In this document: positions 45,838 through 52,519 of the stretch, piece by piece | Layout of the letters: every line of letters starts with the position of its first letter | How positions within the stretch are numbered: the first letter of the stretch is position 1 | Source: DASUGM01 sp036274055 | GTDB taxonomy: Bacteria > Acidobacteriota > Vicinamibacteria > Vicinamibacterales > SCN-69-37 | Assembly: GCA_036274055.1 (NCBI GenBank) | Contig: DASUGM010000141.1 | Coordinates: forward strand, 1-52,519 | DNA length: 52,519 bases | Direction: 5' to 3' | Notes under the pieces: model-generated | What the model was told of the DNA's origin: nothing | Seen by the model: only the letters and a program-made list of their open reading frames with translations | Databases searched by the model: none | Made by a program: the position numbers and the translations under genes

Positions 45838-47850
45838 GTGCGTGCACGTGTATTCACGCTGCTCGTTTGCGCGATCGGAAGTCTCACGGCCGCGCCGCGG
45901 GCCTCTCCTCAAGCGCTCACTCCCAGGGATCTGATTCAGTCGTACACGGACGGCAGTCCGGCCGCCGCGCGCGCGATGGTGCCGCACGGCCGGGCTGTCG
46001 ACGCGATGCTGCCGGCGGTCCGCGGCTGGATGGCCGGCGAAGGCGCGCGCGAATGGCCGTTTGCGTCCGCGGTGATGTGTCTGGATCTTTCCGAGGCGGC
46101 GGCCGAGGCCGGATCCGCCGCGGGTCCCACCATCATCGAACTGCTGCGGCTCGCACGCAAGGCGATCATGGCAAAAGAAGCGGCCATGGACGTTCGGTTC
46201 GATCGCCCGCACGAGAAGCTGCTTCACCAAACCGCGCTCGCGGTGCTGCAGGGCGTCGCGGCCTACCAGGAACAGCAAAGCTACATCGACGACATCTACG
46301 ATCGGCTGAGCGGCGACTGGCCGCCGCGGCTGTGGATGGCGCGCGGTCTGACGATCGAGCAGCGCGTCGCGGCGCAATTGGCGAAGCAGAGTGGTCAGAG
46401 CGCCGCCGCCTTTGCCGCGCCGCTCGACGAAGCGACGCGCCATTACGATCGCGCGGCGCGGGATCCCGAGACCCGCGCCGAAGCGTCGGCGCGCGCCGCC
46501 GCGATTTTCGTTCGGCTTGGCCGGCACCGCGATGCGCTGCGCCGGCTCGAGATCGCCGGCGACGCGTCCGGCGACGTCGAGGTCGCGGCGTGGCTCGCGT
46601 ACCTGCGCGCGCAGGTCTGGAGCGGTCTCGGCGACGACGCCCAGGCGCGCGTCGCGATCGAGCAGGCACGGAAGCTGAGCGCCGCCGATCCCGCGCCGGC
46701 CTTCGAGAGCGGCGACGCCCGCCATGCCGGCGAATGGCTGGCGACGCTGCGCGGCGCGCTGTCGTCCGTCATGACCGCAGGGCCGACGCGCCCGGCGGTG
46801 ATGACGACCGTCGATCTCTACGAGGCGCACGCCTACGACGAGGCGATCGGCGCCCTGGCGCCGAGGTCGCTCGAGCAGTTTTCGAAGGAACTTCGTGAAG
46901 TCGCCGACCTATGGATTCGCGACGGCGGGCCGGTCAATCAGCAGCACCGGCAATACCTGGTGGCGGCGCTCGCCCTCGAGGCGGCGCGCGCCCGCGGCGG
47001 TCTCGAGTGGCGGCACGCGCAGTTGTTGATCGAATGGGCGTGCGAACGGCTGCGCGCCAAAACCGAACCCGGCGAAGACGATCGCGAACGCGCGTGGATG
47101 ATCGCCGCCGCCGCGGTGATGGAAGGCGGCGCCGCCGGCGCCGTGCTCGAAGTCCATGCCCTGCATGCGCTCAAGCGCTTTCCCAACGATCCGGCGCTGA
47201 CGATGGCCAAGGCGGTGGCCGCGGAATTGCGCGCGGGGCCGGACCTGCGAACGGCGCAGGGTACGAAGGCGCCGACCGGAGGCTCGATGCCGCTGGCGGC
47301 GTCGACAGCGGGTTCGATCACGCAGACGACGCCGACGACAGTCGGGACGTTCTCGCCAACCAGCGACGTGCTGACCGACATCTCCAGCGGTCCGGCCCTC
47401 GATCTCGCCGCGCGCCGCTTCAACGAGATGGTGGCGATCGATGCGTATCGCGACGAAGCGAAGTTGCGCCTCGGCTACACCGCGCTGCGCCGTGGCAAGC
47501 ACGAGGACGCGCTCGAACATCTCGTCGTGCCGGCAAAGAACACCACGGATCTCTTCATCGCGTATCTCGCGCATCTGTTCCGCGGCCGCGCGCTCGAGCG
47601 CCTCAAGCGCTGGGATCAGGCGGTCGTCGAATATCGGGCGGCGGTGGCGGTGCAGCCTGGCGCCCAGACTGCCGAATTGGCGCTCGCCGCCGCGCTGGCG
47701 CGGAGCGGGCGCCGCGCCGAAGCCGCGGAACTCGCCGATCGCGCGCTGGCGCGCACCGACGCGCCGTTCGATCCGTGGCTGGGCTACGGACAGGGCGACT
47801 TCCGGCATTGGGCCCGGCTGATTGCCGGCGTCAGAAAAGCGATTCCATGA
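45838..47850 (+). CDS. Secreted TPR-repeat protein, partner of the VWFA protein (copy 1)
   Basis: The 670-residue protein has a signal peptide (about 1-25) and two helical-repeat halves. A Thr/Ser-rich linker (about 478-520) sits within the second half. That half is homologous to the 48749 gene, sharing EWAC-x2-[ML]R, LRLGYTALRRGKHEDALEHL-type repeats and the ending DPWLGYGQGDFRHWARLI. Start GTG 45838 has GAGGAGG upstream; a TAGACT box lies at 45806-45811. Its stop overlaps the VWFA gene by 4 bp (ATGA). It probably scaffolds or presents the VWFA protein; this is inference. Confidence 0.78.
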   Translation: MRARVFTLLVCAIGSLTAAPRASPQALTPRDLIQSYTDGSPAAARAMVPHGRAVDAMLPAVRGWMAGEGAREWPFASAVMCLDLSEAAAEAGSAAGPTIIELLRLARKAIMAKEAAMDVRFDRPHEKLLHQTALAVLQGVAAYQEQQSYIDDIYDRLSGDWPPRLWMARGLTIEQRVAAQLAKQSGQSAAAFAAPLDEATRHYDRAARDPETRAEASARAAAIFVRLGRHRDALRRLEIAGDASGDVEVAAWLAYLRAQVWSGLGDDAQARVAIEQARKLSAADPAPAFESGDARHAGEWLATLRGALSSVMTAGPTRPAVMTTVDLYEAHAYDEAIGALAPRSLEQFSKELREVADLWIRDGGPVNQQHRQYLVAALALEAARARGGLEWRHAQLLIEWACERLRAKTEPGEDDRERAWMIAAAAVMEGGAAGAVLEVHALHALKRFPNDPALTMAKAVAAELRAGPDLRTAQGTKAPTGGSMPLAASTAGSITQTTPTTVGTFSPTSDVLTDISSGPALDLAARRFNEMVAIDAYRDEAKLRLGYTALRRGKHEDALEHLVVPAKNTTDLFIAYLAHLFRGRALERLKRWDQAVVEYRAAVAVQPGAQTAELALAAALARSGRRAEAAELADRALARTDAPFDPWLGYGQGDFRHWARLIAGVRKAIP

Positions 47851-48752
47851 CGCCGCGCAGCGTGCTCGGTATCGCACTGTTGGCGGGCGCGGTGGCCGCT
47901 CAGCAGCAGCCGCGACCGACGTTCCGCGCCAGCGCCGTCGGGATTGCCGTCGATGTCACCGTCACCGACGGACTGAAGACCGTGACCGGGCTTCAGGCCG
48001 CCGACTTCGAGCTGCTCGACAACGGCGTGCGTCAGCAGATCTCGGCAGCGACGCTCGAGGCGATCCCGTTCGATCTCACGCTGGTCGTGGACACCAGCGC
48101 GAGTCTGACGCCGGCGATGATGTCGCAATTCAAGAAGGACATGGCGGCGATCAGCGCGATGCTGCGCAGCGAAGATCGCATCCGCCTGATCACGTTCGCG
48201 ACCCGCGGCAACGACGTCTTCGGCTGGCGCGACGGCCGCACCGACCTGCCGTTGACGCGGATTGCGGCCGGCGGCGCGACGGCGTTCTACCAGACTCTGT
48301 CGGCGGTGCTGTTGCGCCAGACCGATCCGGGCCGACGACAGCTGATCGTTGCGATGACCGACGCCTTCGACAACGTCAGCTTTCTCGACGCGCCCGATGT
48401 GCGCGACCTCGCGCGTCTCGCCAACGCCGTGTTGCACATCGTCATTCGCCGGCCGAACAAAGCGTCATCGCGCTCATGGGGTTGGGTGCCGTACACCGGC
48501 CCGGGATTCACCGACGCGCTGCGCGAAGCCGCGGAATCGACCGGCGGCCGGTTGCGCGCGACCGACACCGACACGTCGCTGATCGACGCGTTCAAGACCG
48601 CGCTCGACGAATTCCGCACCGGGTACGTGCTCTGGTACGCGCCGGCCGGCGTCGACCAGCCGGGCTGGCACACGGTTCAGGTCCGCGTGAAGCAGCCGAA
48701 GTTCGTCGTCCGCGCCCGCAACGGTTACGACGCGGGCGGAGGTCGGCCATGA
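47847..48752 (+). CDS. Secreted VWFA-related protein (Acidobacterial type), copy 1
   Basis: The 301-residue protein has a short signal peptide (1-20). An N-terminal strand-rich region follows, with the pattern RPTF and DFELLDNGVRQQ. A von Willebrand A-like domain has the MIDAS metal motif DTSAS (D82, S84, S86) and a later MTDAF Asp. The end is FRTGYVLWYAP then VRARNGYDA. This is the VWFA-related family expanded in Acidobacteria. It should bind protein ligands via a metal. It is translationally coupled to TPR genes on both sides (ATGA overlaps). Confidence 0.85.
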   Translation: MTPRSVLGIALLAGAVAAQQQPRPTFRASAVGIAVDVTVTDGLKTVTGLQAADFELLDNGVRQQISAATLEAIPFDLTLVVDTSASLTPAMMSQFKKDMAAISAMLRSEDRIRLITFATRGNDVFGWRDGRTDLPLTRIAAGGATAFYQTLSAVLLRQTDPGRRQLIVAMTDAFDNVSFLDAPDVRDLARLANAVLHIVIRRPNKASSRSWGWVPYTGPGFTDALREAAESTGGRLRATDTDTSLIDAFKTALDEFRTGYVLWYAPAGVDQPGWHTVQVRVKQPKFVVRARNGYDAGGGRP

Positions 48753-49816
48753 GAGGCCGGCGATCCGCAGCCCTCGTCGTCGCGGCGATCGCGGTCCTGA
48801 CCTCGTCGTCGTTTGCGGCGCCGCAGCGCATGGCCGGCGCCTTCACCGATGCGCTGACGTTGTACGACCTCGGCGAGCACGACACGGTCATCGACGGCTT
48901 CGCCAGGGCGATCAACAGAGATCCCGCCAACGTGGTCAAGTTCCTCGACACGGACGCCGAGGCGTGGATTGCCGCCGACGGCAAGGACGCGATCCCGCGG
49001 CGACGGTTGGTGGCGACGACGTTCGCGCTCGAGCTGGGAAAGGCCGGCGTCAACACGCAGTGGTCGTGGACGCGCGACATGCTCGAGTGGGCCTGCACGC
49101 AGATGCGCAAGGCCGGCCCGCCGACGGAAGAGGAGCTGGACTGGGACCTCGCGTCGCTGGCGCTGATCGAAGGGTCGTTCGAGCCGCCGAATCCGCGTCG
49201 CCCGGAGTCGAGCTGGCTGCCGACGCACATCAATCACATTCGCGAGCGCTTCCCGAAGGAGCCCCGCCTGCTGCTCGCGCGCGCGCTCATCGACGAGTTC
49301 GAGTACTGGATCTTGCGCTGGGGACGCGGGCCGAACGGCCCGTTGCTCGACGACAGCGCCGCCGCGGCGGCGATTCCGGCGCTGGAGAAGGCCGCGGCGG
49401 TTCCGGCGAACGCGAAAGAGGCGCGGCTGCGCATCGGCTACCTGCAGATGCGGCTCGGGAAGCTCGACAGCGCGCTCGAGCATCTGCAATTCGCCGCCGA
49501 AGGCGACGACGATCCGACGCGGGTCCATCTGGCGCACCTGTTCATCGGCTGGACGCATGAACGGGCCGGGCGCTTCGACGAGGCCACGGCGGCGTTCCGT
49601 CAATCAATCGCGGTGATCAACGGCCAGTCGGCGGCGCTGGCGCTCGGCACGCGGCTCTACGCTGCCGATGCGCGGGACGAGGCCGATGACATCGTCATGG
49701 CCGCCGTGAGCGGCGATCGCGTCGTCGCCGATCCGTGGAAGGTCTACGGATACGGCGACTACCGGCGCTTTCCGCAGCTGATTGCGCGCCTGCGCGCGCG
49801 GATTCTGCCGCGATGA
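48749..49816 (+). CDS. Secreted TPR-repeat protein, partner of the VWFA protein (copy 2)
   Basis: The 355-residue protein has a signal peptide (1-24) and TPR-like helices. It matches the second half of the 45838 protein: MLEWACTQMRKAG, KEARLRIGYLQMRLGKLDSALEHL, HLAHLFIGWTHERAGRFDEA and the terminal DPWKVYGYGDYRRFPQLI. The shared C-terminal motif DPW-x2-YG-x-GD-[FY]-R-x4-LI looks like a binding or targeting tail. Both ends overlap neighbouring VWFA genes by 4 bp, so the order is TPR-VWFA-TPR-VWFA. Confidence 0.8.
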   Translation: MRGRRSAALVVAAIAVLTSSSFAAPQRMAGAFTDALTLYDLGEHDTVIDGFARAINRDPANVVKFLDTDAEAWIAADGKDAIPRRRLVATTFALELGKAGVNTQWSWTRDMLEWACTQMRKAGPPTEEELDWDLASLALIEGSFEPPNPRRPESSWLPTHINHIRERFPKEPRLLLARALIDEFEYWILRWGRGPNGPLLDDSAAAAAIPALEKAAAVPANAKEARLRIGYLQMRLGKLDSALEHLQFAAEGDDDPTRVHLAHLFIGWTHERAGRFDEATAAFRQSIAVINGQSAALALGTRLYAADARDEADDIVMAAVSGDRVVADPWKVYGYGDYRRFPQLIARLRARILPR

Positions 49817-50760
49817 GCCGCACGCTGATGGCCTTCGCGGTCGTGCTTGCTCTCGGCGCGCTGCCGCCGCAGACGCCGCCGGCGACGCCGGCGCAACAGA
49901 AGCCGCAACGGCCGACGTTCTACGGCAATACGTCGCTGGTCACGGTCGAGGTCTCGGTGCTCAGCGGCAACAGGCTGGTCCGCGATCTCGCCGCCGGCGA
50001 TTTTCAGATCTTCGACAACAAGGTCGCGCAACAGGTCGAGGTGGTGGACGTCGAATCACTGCCGGTCGACGTCACGCTGGTGGTCGACGTCAGCGGCAGC
50101 GTCATCGACATGATCGAGGAGCTGCAGGTCTACACGCGAGAGATCGCGGCGGCGCTGCGGGTTGACGATCGTTTCCGGCTGGTGACGTTCTCGTCGGAGA
50201 TCAACGATCGCTTCGGCCTCCAACCGGCAACGGAGATTCCGCCGATCGAGGAGATCAAAGTCGAAGGCGCGACCTCGATCTTCGACGCGCTGACCGCGGC
50301 ACTGATGCGCACGCGCCGGTCCGATCGCCGGCAGATCGTCATCGGCCTGACCGACGGCTACGAAACCGCAAGCGCGATCGACGGCGAGGCGCTCAAGACG
50401 GTGGCGAAGCGATCCGACTCGGTGCTGCACGTCCTGCTGGTGCGCCAGCCGATGATGGACCCGCTGCGCGCGGTGAACTATCCCGCCAACACGCGGCGGT
50501 GGTGGCTGCCGAACATCGACGTCGACTTCGAGGAACTCGGCGACGCCGCGCACGCGACCGGTGGAGAAATGCAGGAGCTGAACGTGCGCAAGCAGATCCC
50601 GACGTTCATCCGCCAGACGCTCGAGGACTTCCGGACCAGCTACGTGCTGCGCTACACACCCACCGGCGTCTCCGCCGAGGGCTGGCACGACCTCGAGGTC
50701 AAGGTGCGCGGCGGTCCTTATAAGGTGCGGGCACGGCCTGGGTACTTCGTTAAGAAATAG
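49813..50760 (+). CDS. Secreted VWFA-related protein (Acidobacterial type), copy 2
   Basis: The 315-residue protein is paralogous to the 47847 protein, with the same RPTF start and DFQIFDNKVAQQ segment. The VWFA domain has MIDAS DVSGS (D92, S94, S96) and LTDGY. The end FRTSYVLRYTP then VRARPGYFVKK matches copy 1. A signal peptide (about 1-17) is followed by a Pro/Gln-rich stretch. The intact MIDAS predicts divalent-metal-dependent ligand binding outside the cytoplasm. A heptad array begins at the base after its TAG. Confidence 0.86.
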   Translation: MSRTLMAFAVVLALGALPPQTPPATPAQQKPQRPTFYGNTSLVTVEVSVLSGNRLVRDLAAGDFQIFDNKVAQQVEVVDVESLPVDVTLVVDVSGSVIDMIEELQVYTREIAAALRVDDRFRLVTFSSEINDRFGLQPATEIPPIEEIKVEGATSIFDALTAALMRTRRSDRRQIVIGLTDGYETASAIDGEALKTVAKRSDSVLHVLLVRQPMMDPLRAVNYPANTRRWWLPNIDVDFEELGDAAHATGGEMQELNVRKQIPTFIRQTLEDFRTSYVLRYTPTGVSAEGWHDLEVKVRGGPYKVRARPGYFVKK

Positions 50761-50811
50761 GCCCAAGGCCCAAGGCCCAAGGCCCAAGACCCAAGGCCCA
50801 AGACCCAAGAC
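50761..50811. repeat. Seven GCCCAAG/ACCCAAG heptads before the kinase gene
   Basis: Five GCCCAAG and two ACCCAAG words run without gaps from the VWFA stop (50761-50809). No inverted arm is present. The kinase start lies 33 nt further, with TAAGAT at 50822-50827 as a possible -10 box. Confidence 0.88.
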
Positions 50812-50842
50812 GAACTAAGAGTAAGATGCCCGCGCCCTCCCC

Positions 50843-52519
50843 ATGGCGCTCAGCTCCGGCACCCGCATCGGCGCCTACGAAGTGGTCTCGGCCATCGGCG
50901 CCGGTGGCATGGGCGAGGTCTACAAGGCCCGCGACACCCGGCTGAACCGATCGGTCGCCATCAAAGTCCTGCCCGATCTGGTCGCGACCGATCCCGAGCG
51001 CGCGGCGCGGTTCGAACGCGAAGCGCAGGTCCTTGCCGCGCTCAATCATCCGCACATCGGCGCGATTTACGGCGTCGAAGTCAGCGACAGCGGCAAGTCG
51101 CGCTATCTGATTCTCGAGTTCATCGACGGCGAGTCGCTCGCCGGTCGGCTCACCAAAGGCGCGCTGCCGTTCGACGAGGCCATCGGGCTCGCGCGCCAGA
51201 TGCTCGACGCGCTCGAAGCCGCGCACGAGAAGGGCATCGTCCATCGCGATCTGAAGCCCGCGAATCTGATGCTGACCGCGGAGGGCCAGCTCAAGGTCCT
51301 CGACTTCGGCCTCGCCCGCGTCATCGACGGCGACCCGACCGCCAGCGTCGCCAACTCGCCGACGCTGACGTTCGCCGCGACGCAGGCCGGCGTGATCATG
51401 GGCACCGCTTCCTACATGGCCCCTGAGCAGGCCAAAGGCCGCGCCGCCGATCGGCGCGCCGACGTCTGGGCGTTCGGCTGCGTGTTTTACGAGATGCTCA
51501 GCGGCAAGCGCGTGTTCGACGGCGAAGACATCTCCGAGATCCTCGCCGCCGTGCTCCGCGCCGAACCTGACTGGCACGCGCTCCCCGACGATGTTCCGGC
51601 GGGCGTGCGGACGTTGATCAAGCGTTGCCTCGAGCGCGATCGAAAACAGCGCATCCCGGAAATCAGCACGGTGCGGTTTCTGCTGCAGGACGCGCTGGCC
51701 GCGCCCGCGATTGCCGCGTCGCCGGCGCCCGTGATCGCCGCCGCGCCGCCGCGCCCGCTGTGGAAGCGCGCGCTGCCCGTCGCGGCCGCCGCGATCGCCG
51801 CTGCCGCGCTGGGTCTCGCCGCCGCGTCGTGGCTGCGCCCCGCGCCAGCCGTGGCGGTCAACCGCTTTTCGATCGCCCTGCCCGAGGGGCATACCTACAC
51901 CAGTCCCGGACGACACTCGGTCGCGAGTTCCCCCGACGGCAGCCGCATCGCGTACATCGCTCAGGGGCAGCTGTTCGTGCGCGTGTTGTCGGAATTCGAA
52001 GCGAAACCGGTGCAGGGGACTGATGTTTTCGGATCGATCGCCGAAGTCGTGTTCTCGCCGGACAGCCAGTGGTTGGCGTTCTATGCCACGGGCGATCAGA
52101 CGCTCAAGCGGGTCGCGGTCACTGGCGGCGCGGCGGTGACAATCGGTCCGGCTACGAACCCGCTCGGGATGAACTGGGACGAGAGCGGCCTGATCTTCGG
52201 TCAAGCCAGCAAAGGCATCGTTCGTGTTTCCCCCAACGGCGGCACGCAGCAGGTGCTGGTCGCGGTAGCGGACCCGGAGCGGGCCCATGGCCCGCAGCTG
52301 CTCCCGGGCGGCGAGACAGTGCTGTTTACGCTCGCGACCGGCGCGAATGCCGATCGCTGGGACCGGGCCGATATCGTCGTGCAAAACGTGAAAACTGGCG
52401 CGCGCAAACGCCTGCTTGCCGGGGGCTCCGACGCGCGCTACGTCTCGACCGGGCACGTGCTCTACGCGCTTGGCGGCACGCTGTTCGCAGTGCCCTTCGA
52501 TCTCAAGAGCCTCGAAGTC
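50843..52519 (+). CDS. Hanks-type serine/threonine kinase with TolB-like propeller, C-terminus cut by window edge
   Basis: 559 residues are visible. The kinase domain is complete and looks active: GAGGMGEVY (20-28), VAIKVL with K41, HRDLKPAN with D136, DFGLA with D154, and SYMAPEQAKGRAADRRADVWAFG. A Pro/Ala linker, one membrane helix (about 305-332) and a periplasmic part with beta-propeller words (SSPDGSRIAY, FSPDSQWLAF) follow. This is the common Acidobacterial PknB-like plan with TolB/WD40 repeats. It would phosphorylate cytoplasmic targets in response to envelope signals. The nearby pseudokinase is a candidate partner. Confidence 0.93.
   Translation, partial: MALSSGTRIGAYEVVSAIGAGGMGEVYKARDTRLNRSVAIKVLPDLVATDPERAARFEREAQVLAALNHPHIGAIYGVEVSDSGKSRYLILEFIDGESLAGRLTKGALPFDEAIGLARQMLDALEAAHEKGIVHRDLKPANLMLTAEGQLKVLDFGLARVIDGDPTASVANSPTLTFAATQAGVIMGTASYMAPEQAKGRAADRRADVWAFGCVFYEMLSGKRVFDGEDISEILAAVLRAEPDWHALPDDVPAGVRTLIKRCLERDRKQRIPEISTVRFLLQDALAAPAIAASPAPVIAAAPPRPLWKRALPVAAAAIAAAALGLAAASWLRPAPAVAVNRFSIALPEGHTYTSPGRHSVASSPDGSRIAYIAQGQLFVRVLSEFEAKPVQGTDVFGSIAEVVFSPDSQWLAFYATGDQTLKRVAVTGGAAVTIGPATNPLGMNWDESGLIFGQASKGIVRVSPNGGTQQVLVAVADPERAHGPQLLPGGETVLFTLATGANADRWDRADIVVQNVKTGARKRLLAGGSDARYVSTGHVLYALGGTLFAVPFDLKSLEV

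Noticed and set aside
50750..52456. Open frame antisense to the Hanks kinase
   Set aside because: It runs through the kinase domain in reverse and into the repeat array; no motif.

Overview
The window is a high-GC bacterial chromosome segment with dense genes, no rRNA or tRNA, no transposase and no CRISPR. I infer an Acidobacteriota genome, probably of the Vicinamibacteria type. The reasons are two secreted VWFA-related proteins of the kind expanded in Acidobacteria, a Hanks kinase with a C-terminal TolB-like propeller, many secreted peptidases, and short-period intergenic repeats. Layout: 1-770 is a partial outer-membrane-type protein (minus). 999-3734 carries tatA, tatC and a C-terminal processing protease. 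4021-7779 is smc. 7897-9105 is an M48 membrane peptidase, convergent with a small membrane-anchored cupredoxin (9235-9639). From 25105 down to 9951 on the minus strand lies a long run of housekeeping genes: AmgK-like kinase, TIM-barrel isomerase, asnS, rimO, then rimP-nusA-infB-DUF503-rbfA-nrnA-truB and rpsO-pnp. This is the classical translation/RNA operon without ylxR, ylxQ or ribF. A MurU-like nucleotidyltransferase diverges from the kinase at 25122. 26238-32920 (minus) holds two units: M24 peptidase plus DegP/HtrA, and a PLP dehydratase plus glycogen phosphorylase plus a zinc-ribbon protein. 33087-38555 holds a Tat-exported glycosylasparaginase and divergent P1 and S9 peptidases. 38719-42580 holds dut, a PAP2 phosphatase, an outer-membrane barrel, an unknown membrane protein and a metallophosphoesterase. 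42834 to the right edge is a plus-strand accessory cluster: a pseudokinase with a membrane helix and PEGA-like domain, a TPR/TonB-C protein, two tandem translationally coupled TPR-VWFA gene pairs, and an active Hanks kinase running off the edge. How the genes work together: the Tat genes can export the asparaginase. DegP, CtpA and the S9, P1 and M24 enzymes form a protein-turnover set, much of it envelope-facing. The kinase/nucleotidyltransferase pair suggests cell-wall sugar salvage. The last cluster looks like an envelope signalling or adhesion module built from a dead kinase, a live kinase and paired TPR/VWFA secreted proteins. The most unusual feature is a family of short-period (mostly 7 or 8 bp) intergenic arrays. 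Several begin at the base after a stop codon, many are followed by inverted copies forming long palindromes, and the same words occur in frame inside rimO, rimP, the P1 peptidase and the C-terminus of the M48 peptidase.
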